Assembly (NCBI GenBank): GCA_016124645.1
Contig: WGNE01000011.1
Location: forward strand, 1 to 45,549
Reading direction: 5' to 3'
DNA from: Alphaproteobacteria bacterium
Lineage (GTDB): Bacteria > Pseudomonadota > Alphaproteobacteria > Micavibrionales > UBA2020
DNA length: 45,549 nucleotides
Shown here: piece after piece, positions 27,178 to 36,327 of the stretch
How the letters are laid out: each line of letters opens with the position of its first letter
How positions within the stretch are numbered: the stretch's first letter is position 1
Translations under genes and position numbers: made by a program
The notes under the pieces: model-generated
Seen by the model: only the letters and a program-made list of their open reading frames with translations
Databases searched by the model: none
Told to the model about the DNA's origin: nothing

Positions 27178-28200
27178 TCAGTCCAGCACTTCGCACATTT
27201 CGGCGATGATGTTTTCCACCGTGCGGCCTTCGGCGCGGGCGGAGAAATGCAGCTCCATGCGGTGACGCAGCACGGAGGGCGCGAGGGCGAGAACGTCGTC
27301 GAGCGAGGGGGAATAACGGTTCTCCAGAATGGCCTTGGCCCTTGCGGCCAGCATGAAGGCCTGCGCCGCGCGCGGCCCCGGGCCCCAGCTGACGTGCTTT
27401 TTCACGCTGTCCAGCGGCGACTGGTCCGGGCGGCCCGCCTGCACGAGCTTCAAGATGCCGTCCAGCACCTTCTGTCCCACGGGCAGCTGGCGGATGATGC
27501 GCTGGGCTTCCATCACGTCCTCGGCGGACATGACTTTATCCGCCTTGTCCTCATGCGTGCCGGTGGTGACGAGGACCATTTTGCGTTCCTCCTCCGGCGT
27601 CGGGTAGCCGATGTTGACCTGCAGCATGAAACGGTCGAGCTGCGCCTCGGGCAGGGGGTAGGTGCCTTCCTGCTCCAGCGGGTTCTGCGTCGCCATCACG
27701 TGGAAGGGGCGCGGCAAATCATAGGTCGTGCCGCCGACGGAGACTTGATATTCCTGCATCGCCTGCAAAAGCGCGGATTGCGTGCGCGGGCTGGCGCGGT
27801 TGATCTCATCCGCCATCAAAAGCTGGCTGAAGATCGGGCCGTGGATGAACTTGAAGACCTTGTCGCCGTCTTTCTCCGACAAAATCTCGGAGCCGAGGAT
27901 ATCCGCCGGCATCAGGTCCGGGGTGCATTGCACGCGGCGCGCGTCCAGCCCCAGCACGACCCCCAGCGTATCGACCAGCTTGGTCTTGCCGAGCCCCGGC
28001 AGCCCCATGATGAGGAAGTGCCCGCCGGAGAGAATCGCCGTCAGGCAGAGGTTGACCACCTGCTCCTGCCCGATGATGACCTTGTGCACGTTTTCCCGCA
28101 CGTCTTTCAGCTGTTTGGCGAGGGCGGCGGTCTTTTTCTCCAGATCCGCGTTGATCTTCTGGGGGGCTTCGGTTTCGGCGGCGGCGGCTTCGGCGGTCAT
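27178..28200 (-). CDS. moxR: MoxR-type AAA+ ATPase
   Basis: The start is ATG 28200 with GAGGAT about 8 bases upstream; an in-frame TTG at 28215 lies in front of that ribosome site and is less likely. The 340-residue AAA+ protein has Walker A GLPGLGKT at about 66-73, Walker B LLMADEINR, sensor 1 MATQNPLEQEG and the arginine-finger region QLDRF. MoxR proteins act as chaperones with VWA-domain partners. The usual DUF58 and VWA partner genes are absent on both sides here. It is convergent with the ATP-grasp-like gene. Confidence 0.92.
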   Translation of the reverse strand: MTAEAAAAETEAPQKINADLEKKTAALAKQLKDVRENVHKVIIGQEQVVNLCLTAILSGGHFLIMGLPGLGKTKLVDTLGVVLGLDARRVQCTPDLMPADILGSEILSEKDGDKVFKFIHGPIFSQLLMADEINRASPRTQSALLQAMQEYQVSVGGTTYDLPRPFHVMATQNPLEQEGTYPLPEAQLDRFMLQVNIGYPTPEEERKMVLVTTGTHEDKADKVMSAEDVMEAQRIIRQLPVGQKVLDGILKLVQAGRPDQSPLDSVKKHVSWGPGPRAAQAFMLAARAKAILENRYSPSLDDVLALAPSVLRHRMELHFSARAEGRTVENIIAEMCEVLD

Positions 28201-28260
28201 GTCTGTAATCCTCAAAAGCTTGTTCGGCGATGGCGTCTTGTAACAGCCTATCAGCTACGG

Positions 28261-28274
28261 GTTTGAAATCAAAC
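28261..28274. promoter_or_regulatory. Palindrome GTTTGA-AA-TCAAAC between moxR and the DUF1285 gene
   Basis: A perfect six-base inverted repeat with a two-base centre sits midway in the 165-base divergent gap. It has the form of a dimer-binding operator and could affect either gene. Confidence 0.35.
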
Positions 28275-28333
28275 AGAATGCTGTGTCGCGGCACGGCCTG
28301 AATCCCGTTTCATTCCCCCGTTCCATTTCATTG

Positions 28334-28339
28334 TATAAT
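28334..28339 (+). promoter_or_regulatory. Candidate -10 box of the DUF1285-Nudix-pcnB unit
   Basis: A perfect TATAAT lies 26 bases before the ATG at 28366, with AAAGG close to the start codon as ribosome site. No convincing -35 box is visible. Confidence 0.45.
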
Positions 28340-28365
28340 GATAAAAGGAAAGGTATGAACAAACC

Positions 28366-28878
28366 ATGACGCCGGAGCAGAAAACCCCGGAAGGGGAGGA
28401 AGAGGAGTTCTACGCCATCCGCATCCTGCGCGACGGCACATGGCTCTATAACGGCACGCCGATCAAAAGACATAATCTGGTCAAACTGTTCTCGACTGTG
28501 CTACAAAAGGATGAGAAAGGCGGCTACTGGCTCGTCACCCCCTATGAAAAAGGGCGGATCGTCGTGGACGACGCGCCCTTCACCGCGGTCGAGATGATCG
28601 CCGAGGGGGCGGGAAAAGGGCAAAAGCTGCGCTTTCGCACCAATGTCGATACATGGGTCGAGGCCGGGCCGGACAACCCGCTGCGCGTCGCCGAGGATCC
28701 AAAAACGGGGGAACCCGCGCCCTATCTTCTGGTGCGCGACAATCTTGAGGCGCTGGTCAGCCGCGCCGTGTATTATGAGCTCGTCGCGCTGGCCTCGGAA
28801 AGCGCGCAACAGAAAGGACTGTACGGCGTATGGAGCCACGGAAAATTCCACCCGGTCGGGACGATGACGGCATCATGA
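28366..28878 (+). CDS. DUF1285 family protein
   Basis: This 170-residue soluble protein contains GTWLYNGTPIKRHNLVKLFSTVL and YWLVTPYEKGRIVVDDAPF, hallmarks of DUF1285, and matches the family length. The function is unproven. Gene order DUF1285 – Nudix – CCA-adding enzyme is common in alphaproteobacteria. It ends in an ATGA overlap with the Nudix gene, so translation is coupled. Confidence 0.88.
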   Translation: MTPEQKTPEGEEEEFYAIRILRDGTWLYNGTPIKRHNLVKLFSTVLQKDEKGGYWLVTPYEKGRIVVDDAPFTAVEMIAEGAGKGQKLRFRTNVDTWVEAGPDNPLRVAEDPKTGEPAPYLLVRDNLEALVSRAVYYELVALASESAQQKGLYGVWSHGKFHPVGTMTAS

Positions 28879-29543
28879 GCATGCTGGAAGACATCGCGCG
28901 CGCGATCAAGTCGCACAAGCCCGGCAGCGGCGGGGGCGACCACGCGCTCAACCCCGGCATGGAGATCGAGCCGCCCTTCCGCGCCGCGGCGGTGCTGATT
29001 TTGCTCATCCCGCGCGAGGACGGGCTGACGGTGCTGTTCACGGAGCGCACGACGACCCTTTCCGCCCATGCGGGGCAGGTCAGCTTTCCGGGCGGCAGCG
29101 TGGACGAGGACGACGCCGACGAAATCGCCGCCGCCCTGCGCGAAGCGCAGGAGGAAATCGGGCTCGACCCCCAAAACGCCCGCGTGCTGGGCGCGCTCGA
29201 CGAATACATCACCCGCACCGGCTTTTCCGTGCGCCCCGTCGTGGCCGTGCTGGAAAACGCGCAGGACTGGACGCCCAGCGCCGACGAGGTCGCGCAGATT
29301 TTCGAGGTTCCGCTGGATCATATCCTGAACGGCGGGCTGCAGCCCCGCACGGTGATGTTCGAGGAGCGCGAACGTCATTTCTTCGCGCTCGACTGGGACG
29401 GCTTCCACATCTGGGGCGCGACGGCGGGCATGCTGCGCCATTTCGCCGACGTCATCGGCGCGGGCGCGCAGGACGGCCCCGCGCCGGAAAATCACGGCGA
29501 GAAGCAGAAACCCAAAAACCCTCCCCCCGCCAACAAGCCCTGA
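28875..29543 (+). CDS. Nudix hydrolase, CoA pyrophosphatase type
   Basis: The start is ATG 28875 in the ATGA overlap with the DUF1285 gene; an upstream in-frame ATG at 28830 lies inside that gene. The 222-residue enzyme has the CoA-site signature TLSAHAGQVSFPGG leading into the Nudix box GGSVDEDD...ALREAQEEIGL, whose Glu residues bind Mg2+. It would cleave coenzyme A to 4'-phosphopantetheine and 3',5'-ADP. The last 20 or so residues are a Pro/Lys-rich tail. The next gene, pcnB-like, starts 31 bases later. Confidence 0.9.
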   Translation: MSMLEDIARAIKSHKPGSGGGDHALNPGMEIEPPFRAAAVLILLIPREDGLTVLFTERTTTLSAHAGQVSFPGGSVDEDDADEIAAALREAQEEIGLDPQNARVLGALDEYITRTGFSVRPVVAVLENAQDWTPSADEVAQIFEVPLDHILNGGLQPRTVMFEERERHFFALDWDGFHIWGATAGMLRHFADVIGAGAQDGPAPENHGEKQKPKNPPPANKP

Positions 29544-29574
29544 CGCAACCGGCTTTCTTCACTTCAAGGCACGC

Positions 29575-30828
29575 ATGACCACGCAAGTTTTCCACGGCAG
29601 GCTCGACAAACAGGCATGGATGGTGACGGACGAGGTCATCGCCGTGATGGACGCGCTGCATCAGGACGGCGGCGAGGCGCGCTTCGTCGGTGGTTGCGTG
29701 CGCGACGCGCTGGTCAACCGCAAGAACGTCGATATCGACATCGCAACCCCGCTGCGGCCCGAGGAAGTCATCCAGCGGCTGGAAAAGGCGAAGATCAAAT
29801 ACGTGCCCACGGGGCTCAAGCACGGCACGGTCACCGCCCTCGTCGATGGCACGCCTTTCGAGATCACCACTCTGCGCGTGGACGTGAAGCCGCAGGGCCG
29901 CCACGCCGAGGTCGCCTTCACCGACGACTGGGAGCAGGACGCGGCGCGGCGCGACTTCACCTTCAACGCCATGTCCGCGACGATGGAAGGCGACGTCTTC
30001 GACCCCTTCGGCGGCATCGAGGATTTGCGCACGGGCCGCGTCATCTTCGTCGGCAAGGCCGAGCGGCGCATCAAGGAAGACGTCCTGCGCATCCTGCGCT
30101 ATTTCCGCTTTTTCGCCCATTACGGGCAGGGCGCGCCCGACCCTTCCGCGCTGAAGGCCTGCGCCGCGCTGGCGGACCATATCCCGAAGCTTTCGGCTGA
30201 ACGCATCCGCGACGAGCTCTTGAAGCTGCTGTCGGCGGAACGTTGCGCGCTGGTCTGGAAACTCATGCTGTCGGAAGGCATCGTCACCCACTTCCTGCCC
30301 GAGGCGACGAATACCGCCGCGCTAGAGACGTTGCTGCGGCTCGAGCACGACCACCACAGCGCGCCCTTCGTGCTGCGCCGGCTGGCCGCGCTTTTGGAGG
30401 TGACGAAGGAAGCGCTGCCGCGCCTTTCGCGCGGGCTGCGGCTCTCGAACGAACAGGCGTGGCAGCTCATGCAGCTTTCGTTCCCGCCGATGAAGGTTGC
30501 GACCACCATGTCCTCCCACGACATGCGAAGGCTCGTGCACCTGACGGGCAACGACATGGCGCGCAGCCTTTTGTTGCTGGCGAGCGCGCGCGAGGGCGGC
30601 ACGGCGGATATCTCCGCGCTCTACCAGGTGGCCACGGCCTTCCGCCCGCCGCGCTTCCCGCTGGTGGGGCAGGACGTGATGATGCTGGGCATCAAGCCCG
30701 GGCCCGAGATCGGCCGCATCCTCGGCGAGATGGAAAACTGGTGGATCGACCGCGACTTCAAGCCCGGCCGCGGCGAGGCGCTGGAATACTTAAAAACCTG
30801 CTACACCCCGCGCGCGAAGGGCGGTTGA
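29575..30828 (+). CDS. CCA-adding enzyme / poly(A) polymerase family (class II nucleotidyltransferase)
   Basis: This 417-residue protein has RFVGGCVRDALV at 37-48 and catalytic D53/D55 in NVDIDIAT, then RRDFTFNAMSA and the RILRYFRFFAHYG motif that binds the tRNA end. This fits the CCA tRNA nucleotidyltransferases of alphaproteobacteria, which lack an HD domain. It repairs or adds the 3' CCA of tRNAs. It is third in the DUF1285–Nudix unit and its stop is 6 bases from the stop of a convergent A+T-rich gene. Confidence 0.92.
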   Translation: MTTQVFHGRLDKQAWMVTDEVIAVMDALHQDGGEARFVGGCVRDALVNRKNVDIDIATPLRPEEVIQRLEKAKIKYVPTGLKHGTVTALVDGTPFEITTLRVDVKPQGRHAEVAFTDDWEQDAARRDFTFNAMSATMEGDVFDPFGGIEDLRTGRVIFVGKAERRIKEDVLRILRYFRFFAHYGQGAPDPSALKACAALADHIPKLSAERIRDELLKLLSAERCALVWKLMLSEGIVTHFLPEATNTAALETLLRLEHDHHSAPFVLRRLAALLEVTKEALPRLSRGLRLSNEQAWQLMQLSFPPMKVATTMSSHDMRRLVHLTGNDMARSLLLLASAREGGTADISALYQVATAFRPPRFPLVGQDVMMLGIKPGPEIGRILGEMENWWIDRDFKPGRGEALEYLKTCYTPRAKGG

Positions 30829-30834
30829 GTTTTT

Positions 30835-31827
30835 TTATAGAATGATTGCAAAGTCATAGCGCATGGGCATTTTTTTGTCTCGTTGTTCCTCAGAAATAAT
30901 TTCGGCATATACTCTTGGGGTTTTCGCTAAATATTCGTGCAAAAGAGCAACCTGTAAATCTTCATAGAACTTGAGCAGGTTGTTTACTGCAGTCTCGAGT
31001 GTTTCAAGTAATTCGCGAGGCCGATTTTCAGTGTGGTCTGGGTGTATTAGACGCCATGTTGGAAGACGTATGTCTCGGCTTGGTTCTAGGGAAAAATTTA
31101 AGGTCTCTACGTATCGGTCTTCCTGAGGATGTTCAATTGCAATGCGGGTGTCTATCCATGTTTTAATCCATGTTTGATCTTTCTCAAGCATTAGAGTGAG
31201 TGGACTATTTTCCCCAAGGCTTTTTTTTATCCATTGTTGGGCTTTCTGAAAGTGTCCGTTACTAAAGTTTTTCCCCGTTATTGGGAGAAAAATGTCAGAT
31301 ATGATGTTTAACGTACGTCTTACTTCATTGACGAAAGAGTAGAAGTCGATACGATAGTTCTCTATGATGGGGAGAGCTTTTGGGCTTTGTCCTGTTACGT
31401 AAGGGTTTGGGTCTATTTTTATTGTTTTTTGTGTGTCGTCTATTCTTTTTCCAAGCCCCTCCTTGACGGAGCGCAACGTGATCAAAGACTCCATTAGTTT
31501 CCAACTGATGTCAGAGAGTGCTTTATATTTCTTTGAGTTTTTTTGGTAGCATAGTTCTATTAGTCGTCCAGTCTGGATGACTGTGCGTGCCACCAATGGA
31601 TCGGATGCTCCATGAGGCAAATATAGGCTCTTTTCCCAAGGGGCGGATTCATATTCGAGATCAGGGTCAAGGTCATCTGGGCTGCGTAGGCACAATATTT
31701 TATTTCTGGTGATGTAAAAAAGCCCGCTATCTCGCGAGATTGCTTCGCAGACAATATCACCTTCTTCAATATCTAGTGGAAACCGGACGGGTTGATTTCG
31801 CTTTGCTCGTATTTTTTCTTTGGACAA
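30835..31827 (-). CDS. A+T-rich unknown gene with HEPN-like R-x4-H motif
   Basis: This 330-residue soluble protein is encoded by DNA visibly richer in A+T than its neighbours, with different codon choice, and so is probably acquired. Its second half is mainly helical and contains TWIDTRIAIEHPQED, giving R228-x4-H233, the pattern of HEPN domains (for example the Cthe_2314-like group). The N-terminal part (FPLDIEEGDIVCEAISRD) is unrecognised. It is not clearly homologous to the other A+T-rich gene at 16637, although length, solitary position and the motif agree. It lies between pcnB-like and hemF. Confidence 0.65.
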   Translation of the reverse strand: MSKEKIRAKRNQPVRFPLDIEEGDIVCEAISRDSGLFYITRNKILCLRSPDDLDPDLEYESAPWEKSLYLPHGASDPLVARTVIQTGRLIELCYQKNSKKYKALSDISWKLMESLITLRSVKEGLGKRIDDTQKTIKIDPNPYVTGQSPKALPIIENYRIDFYSFVNEVRRTLNIISDIFLPITGKNFSNGHFQKAQQWIKKSLGENSPLTLMLEKDQTWIKTWIDTRIAIEHPQEDRYVETLNFSLEPSRDIRLPTWRLIHPDHTENRPRELLETLETAVNNLLKFYEDLQVALLHEYLAKTPRVYAEIISEEQRDKKMPMRYDFAIIL

Positions 31828-31867
31828 TACTCTCTCCGCTGTGGTTCTTCTAATAGAAGAGATATGT

Positions 31868-32812
31868 TTAAGGCCACTTCACCTCGGGCGGCATGGACAT
31901 CAGGATCGCCTCGGTATTGCCGCCGGTCTTCAGGCCGAACTGGGTGCCGCGGTCATGGAGCAAGTTGAATTCCACGTAACGCCCGCGCCGCACCAATTGA
32001 TGCTCGCGCTGTTCTTGCGTCCAGGGCTTGTCCATGTGGCGCGCGACGATTTTCGGGTAGATGTCTAAAAAAGCCTTGCCGACGTCGCGGGTGAAGGCGA
32101 AGTCCTTGTCCCAGTCGCCTGTATTCAGGTGGTCGTAGAAAATGCCGCCCACGCCGCGCGGCTCGTTGCGGTGCGGCAGGAAGAAATATTCGTCGCACCA
32201 TTTCTTGTATTTCGGGTAGTAATCCGGGTCGTGCGTGTCGCAGGCGGCTTTCAGCGCGGCGTGGAAATCTTGCGTGTCCTTGTCATTCGGGTACATGGGG
32301 GTGAGGTCCGCGCCGCCGCCGAACCAGCCCTTGGAGGTCACGATGTGGCGCGTGTTCATGTGCACCGCCGGCACGAGGGGCGAGCGCATATGCGCGACGA
32401 GGCTGATGCCCGCCGCCCAGAAAGCCCCGTCTTCGGCCGCGCCGTTGATCTGTTTCCTGAACTCGCTGGAGAAAACGCCATAGACGGTGGAGATGTTGAC
32501 GCCGACTTTTTCGAACACGCGCCCGCGCATGATCGACATTTCGCCGCCGCCCTGCAGCAAGCCGTCGCCCGCCTTGCCGGAAGCCTTGTCATTTGCGGCT
32601 GCGCCGCCGGTATTGTCATTCGGGGCCCGCTGCCACGGCTGGCGGGTGAAGCGGCCAGGGGGCATATCGGCGTGCGTGCCTTGCAGATCGTCCTCCAGCT
32701 TTTCGAAAGCGGCGCAGATCTCGTCGCGCAGGCTCTCGAACCATGCGGCGGCCTCGGCCTTTTGCATGGCGGCGTCCGCGCCTTCGGCGGGCAGGGGCTG
32801 TGTGTCGGACAT
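31868..32812 (-). CDS. hemF: Oxygen-dependent coproporphyrinogen III oxidase, short at the C-terminus
   Basis: This 314-residue enzyme converts coproporphyrinogen III to protoporphyrinogen IX in haem synthesis. [44 protein letters not shown] and [20 protein letters not shown] are strong family blocks. Two oddities appear. An Asn/Gly/Ala-rich insert (about residues 64-86) precedes GGGEMS, and the protein stops just after SMPPEVKWP, whereas family members usually run about 30 residues further. The stop lies 41 bases from the A+T-rich gene, so the tail may have been lost when that gene arrived. Confidence 0.9.
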   Translation of the reverse strand: MSDTQPLPAEGADAAMQKAEAAAWFESLRDEICAAFEKLEDDLQGTHADMPPGRFTRQPWQRAPNDNTGGAAANDKASGKAGDGLLQGGGEMSIMRGRVFEKVGVNISTVYGVFSSEFRKQINGAAEDGAFWAAGISLVAHMRSPLVPAVHMNTRHIVTSKGWFGGGADLTPMYPNDKDTQDFHAALKAACDTHDPDYYPKYKKWCDEYFFLPHRNEPRGVGGIFYDHLNTGDWDKDFAFTRDVGKAFLDIYPKIVARHMDKPWTQEQREHQLVRRGRYVEFNLLHDRGTQFGLKTGGNTEAILMSMPPEVKWP

Positions 32813-32889
32813 TTGCGTCTCTCCGGCGATTCGTTGACGGGCTTCATTAGGCCTTATCCGGCGCGGGAAATCAACTTTCGTAAAATCGC

Positions 32890-33345
32890 TTAAAGCGCGG
32901 GAAAACCGCCTGTTTGCCGCAGGGCTTCGGACAGCACCATGGCGGACGCGAGCGCGACGTTGAGCGAACGCATGCCGGGCGCCATGGGGATCGTCACGCG
33001 CGCATCGCAGGCCTCGTGCACCTCATCCGGCACGCCCGCGCTTTCGCGCCCGGCGATGAGGATGTCATCGGCCTCAAAGGAAAAATCCGTGAAGGGCAGG
33101 GCGGATTTGGTCGTCATCAGCACGCGCCGCGCGCCTTCGTGCGCCGCGGAAAAGGCCTGCCAGCTCGCATGGCGCGTCATGTCGAGGCTGTCGATGTAAT
33201 CCATGCCCGCGCGTTTCAGGTTCTTGTCGCTGAGGATGAAGCCGCAGGGCTCGATGACGTCCAGCGGCACGCCAAGGCAGGCGCAAAGCCGCATCAGCGT
33301 GCCGGTGTTCTGCGGAATGTCGGGCTGGTAGAGGGCGAGGCGCAT
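32890..33345 (-). CDS. trmL: tRNA (cytidine/uridine-34 2'-O)-methyltransferase
   Basis: The start at ATG 33345 gives [15 protein letters not shown], the usual N-terminus, and 151 residues; a longer in-frame reading is unlikely. SPOUT fold motifs are [12 protein letters not shown] (motif 2) and [21 protein letters not shown] (motif 3), which form the SAM-binding knot. It methylates the wobble ribose of tRNA-Leu isoacceptors. It follows hemF's start region by 77 bases on the same strand and is divergent from the TraX-like gene. Confidence 0.93.
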   Translation of the reverse strand: MRLALYQPDIPQNTGTLMRLCACLGVPLDVIEPCGFILSDKNLKRAGMDYIDSLDMTRHASWQAFSAAHEGARRVLMTTKSALPFTDFSFEADDILIAGRESAGVPDEVHEACDARVTIPMAPGMRSLNVALASAMVLSEALRQTGGFPAL

Positions 33346-33420
33346 GGCGGAAAAATGCTCGTCGATTGCTGCAAGGGCCGATTGGTGCAATAGTGGCATA
33401 AAGGCGCGCGCGGGGGAAAG

Positions 33421-33443
33421 GCCTTCGCGCGGCCCGCGAAGGC
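33421..33443 (+). promoter_or_regulatory. Hairpin just upstream of the TraX-like gene ribosome site
   Basis: GCCTTCGCG and CGCGAAGGC form a perfect nine-pair stem with a five-base loop, followed by TTTT and then AAGGG and ATG 33454. It could act as a weak terminator or as a translational control hairpin. Confidence 0.4.
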
Positions 33444-33453
33444 TTTTAAGGGC

Positions 33454-34209
33454 ATGAAGTTCAAGGTCACGATTTCCGCATACGAGTTTTACGGGCTCGC
33501 CGTCATCGCCATGTTCATCGACCATGTCGGCTGGCTGTTCTACCCGGAGGTGCTCTGGCTGCGCGTTTTGCGCGCCCTCGTCTTCATGTGGTTCCTGCCG
33601 CTGGGCTACAACGCGGGCAAGCCGCCCTCCGCGCGGCTGTGGTGGGGCGCGATCGTCCTTGCCGTCATGCAGCAGGCGGCGGCGGGCAACCCTTTTCCGC
33701 TGACGGTAATGGCGACGATTGCGCTGGTGCGGCTTTTGCTGCCGCCCTTCATGGAATTCACCACCCGCGACCGCTTTTTGTTCTGGGGCGGGCAGGCCGC
33801 GCTGGCGCTGGCCATTCCCGCCACCAACCAGATCACGCAATACGGCACGCTGGCGCTGATGGTGGCGGCGGCCGGCTGGGTGCTGCGCGAATCGGAAGCG
33901 CCGCGCGCGGCGGCGGAGGGGAGCAAACGCTACGTGCCCACGGTTCCCGTCTATTTCACCTTCGTCTATGCCGTCTTCAACGCCGAGCAGCAGTGGATTT
34001 TCCGCTTCGACGCGCCGCAGCTCATTTTCGTGCTGGTCACGACGGCGGCGGCGCTGGCGCTGATGACGCGGCTGCGGCGGATGATCCTCAACGACCTGTC
34101 CCGGCGTTCGAAGGATATCGTCTCGCGCGCGGCGCAGTTCGTTGGCCATAACACGCTGGAAATCTACGTGTTGCACCTGCTGGTTCTCGAGTCGCTTTAT
34201 CTTTTTTAA
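33454..34209 (+). CDS. TraX-like membrane protein
   Basis: This 251-residue protein has eight or so hydrophobic segments. The N-terminus, with AMFIDHVGWLFYP, and the final GHNTLEIYVLHLLVLESLYLF match TraX-type acyltransferase-fold membrane proteins. TraX acetylates F-pilin in the F plasmid, but most chromosomal homologues have unknown substrates, and no conjugation genes are nearby. It is divergent from trmL and is preceded by a strong hairpin. Confidence 0.78.
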   Translation: MKFKVTISAYEFYGLAVIAMFIDHVGWLFYPEVLWLRVLRALVFMWFLPLGYNAGKPPSARLWWGAIVLAVMQQAAAGNPFPLTVMATIALVRLLLPPFMEFTTRDRFLFWGGQAALALAIPATNQITQYGTLALMVAAAGWVLRESEAPRAAAEGSKRYVPTVPVYFTFVYAVFNAEQQWIFRFDAPQLIFVLVTTAAALALMTRLRRMILNDLSRRSKDIVSRAAQFVGHNTLEIYVLHLLVLESLYLF

Positions 34210-34476
34210 CGCGCGGACAGGTTCGCGGCGTGTGCTGCATGGCCCGCGCGGGGTTAATACAGGCATTTCAGGCGCAAAATAACATTTTATGAAAAAGAAA
34301 CAGGCGAATTTTTTGTGCAGGAAGTATTTCATTTCCGGCAAAAACGAGTAGTATCATTCCGATAGAAGGCCCGGCCCGAAGATATATAGTGTGTCCGCGT
34401 CTTCTGTCTGAATTTTTCACGTTGCGGCCTTTCCGGTCGCGGCCTCTCAAAAGTCCAGTAAAAAGGAACAAAAACA
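34210..34476 (+). other. Leader region of the petABC operon
   Basis: These 267 bases lie before the Rieske gene. A+T-rich blocks around 34275-34315 could hold a promoter, but no good paired -35/-10 boxes are seen. AAGGA about 10 bases before ATG 34477 serves as ribosome site. No small ORF or RNA is recognised. Confidence 0.4.
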
Positions 34477-35016
34477 ATGGGCTCGACCAAAGACGGCGCA
34501 ACCCGGCGCGATTTCCTTTACCTGACGGCCGGCGCCATGGGTGCGGTGGCAGTTGGCACGGCGGCGGTGCCGCTGGTCAGCAGCATGAACCCCGCGGCCG
34601 ATACGCTCGCGCTTTCGACCGCCGAGGTCGATCTCAGCCATATCGAGGTCGGCCAGCGCGTGGTCGCCGTCTGGCGCGGCAAGCCCATCTTCATCGACCA
34701 TCGCAGCGCGGAAGAGGTCAAGGAAGTCCGTGCCGAGGTTGATTGGCACACGCTGCGCGATCCGCAAAGCGACGCCTCGCGCGTGAAGGAAGGCCACGAC
34801 CAGTGGCTGGTCATGATCGGCATCTGCACGCACCTCGGCTGCATTCCCAAAGGCTCCAAGCAGGGCGACCCGCGCGGCGAGTTCGGCGGCTGGTTCTGCC
34901 CCTGCCACGGCTCGGAATACGACCGTTCCGGCCGCATCCGCAAGGGGCCGGCGCCGCGCAACCTCGAAGTGCCGCCCTATAAATTCGTTTCCGATACCCT
35001 CATTCGCATCGGCTAA
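34477..35016 (+). CDS. petA: Ubiquinol–cytochrome c reductase Rieske iron-sulfur subunit
   Basis: This 179-residue subunit carries the 2Fe-2S centre of the bc1 complex. The ligands are C117 and H119 in CTHLGC and C141 and H144 in CPCHGS; C122 and C143 form the stabilising disulfide. A twin-arginine motif (TRRDFL at 9-14) is followed by a membrane anchor (about residues 15-35). It heads petA-petB-petC, spaced 24 and 18 bases apart, which transfers electrons from ubiquinol to cytochrome c and pumps protons. Confidence 0.96.
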   Translation: MGSTKDGATRRDFLYLTAGAMGAVAVGTAAVPLVSSMNPAADTLALSTAEVDLSHIEVGQRVVAVWRGKPIFIDHRSAEEVKEVRAEVDWHTLRDPQSDASRVKEGHDQWLVMIGICTHLGCIPKGSKQGDPRGEFGGWFCPCHGSEYDRSGRIRKGPAPRNLEVPPYKFVSDTLIRIG

Positions 35017-35040
35017 GCATAAGAAGAAGGAAGAACAATA

Positions 35041-36309
35041 ATGTCCCGTCCCGCGAATACGCAGAAGTTCGACAACTGCCTGATCCAGTGGATCGACGAG
35101 CGCCTGCCGATCTTCACCATGCTGACCAAGGAATACGGCGTCTTCCCGATGCCGAAAAACGCCAACTATCTCTGGAGCTTCGGCGGCATCGCGCTGACCA
35201 TGCTCATCATCATGATCGTGACCGGCGTCTTCCTCGCCATGAACTACACGCCCAACACGGCGCTGGCCTTCGACAGCGTGCAGCGCACGATGCGCGACGT
35301 GAACTACGGCTGGCTGCTGCGCTACGTGCACATGAACGGCGCGTCCTTCTTCTTCATCGCGGTCTATATCCACATCTTCCGCGGCCTCTACTACGGGTCC
35401 TACAAGTCCCCGCGCGAGCTGCTGTGGATCGTCGGCGTCGTCATCCTGATTTTGATGATGGCCACGGCCTTCATGGGCTACGCGCTGCCCTGGAGCCAGA
35501 TGTCCGGCTGGGGCGCGACGGTCATCACCAGCCTGTTCTCCGCCATTCCGGTCATCGGCGACGGGCTCGTCACCTGGCTGTGGGGCGGTTTCTCCGTCGC
35601 CAACCCGACGCTGAACCGTTTCTTCTCGCTGCACTTCCTTTTGCCCTTCGTCATCCTCGGCGTCGTGTTCATCCACGTCTGGGCGCTGCACGTCACGGGC
35701 TCCAACAACCCGACCGGCGTGGAGCCGAAGTCGGAAAAGGACACGCTGCCCTTCCACCCCTATTTCACGGTGAAAGACAGCTACGCGCTGGTGACCTTCA
35801 TGACCATCTTCCTCTCGGTCGTGTTCTTCGCCCCGCTCGCGCTGACCGAGCCGGACCACTTCAAGCACTTCAACCCCATGCAGACCCCGCCGGAGATCGT
35901 GCCGGAATGGTACTTCCTGCCGTTCTACGCCATCCTGCGTTCCTTCACGCATGACATCTACATTCCCTTCACCGACATCATCATCCTGCCGGCCAAGCTG
36001 CAGGGCGTGATGGGGATGTTCGGTTCGCTCCTGCTCTTGATGGTCCTGCCCTGGCTGGACACCTCGAAGGTGAAAAGCGCGCGCTACCGCCCGGTCTATA
36101 AGTGGTGCCTGCTGCTTTTGCTCGTCTCGCTCTGCGTGCTGGGCTACGTCGGCTCGCAGCCGGCGGGCGGCTCGCTCGCCGTGGTCGGGCAGGTCGCGAC
36201 GGCCTATTACTTCCTTCACTTCATCGTCCTCGTGCCGGTGCTGGGCTTCGTCGAGAAAACCTGCCCCGTGCCCGCGAGCATCAGCGACGATCCTTGCTGC
36301 AAACACTGA
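35041..36309 (+). CDS. petB: Cytochrome b subunit of the bc1 complex
   Basis: This 422-residue membrane protein binds two b haems and forms the quinone sites. Haem-ligand histidines lie in [22 protein letters not shown] and in [22 protein letters not shown]. The Qo-site motif PEWY occurs in [19 protein letters not shown]. Eight transmembrane helices can be traced. The length is usual for alphaproteobacteria. The C-terminus ends with SDDPCCKH, with two adjacent Cys of unknown meaning. Confidence 0.96.
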   Translation: MSRPANTQKFDNCLIQWIDERLPIFTMLTKEYGVFPMPKNANYLWSFGGIALTMLIIMIVTGVFLAMNYTPNTALAFDSVQRTMRDVNYGWLLRYVHMNGASFFFIAVYIHIFRGLYYGSYKSPRELLWIVGVVILILMMATAFMGYALPWSQMSGWGATVITSLFSAIPVIGDGLVTWLWGGFSVANPTLNRFFSLHFLLPFVILGVVFIHVWALHVTGSNNPTGVEPKSEKDTLPFHPYFTVKDSYALVTFMTIFLSVVFFAPLALTEPDHFKHFNPMQTPPEIVPEWYFLPFYAILRSFTHDIYIPFTDIIILPAKLQGVMGMFGSLLLLMVLPWLDTSKVKSARYRPVYKWCLLLLLVSLCVLGYVGSQPAGGSLAVVGQVATAYYFLHFIVLVPVLGFVEKTCPVPASISDDPCCKH

Positions 36310-36327
36310 TTTCGGAGAACAATAATA

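Noticed and set aside
33346-34341. Long upstream extension of the trmL frame
   Set aside because: It would run opposite the TraX-like gene and give an Arg/Gln-rich leader. The standard N-terminus [15 protein letters not shown] begins at 33345.
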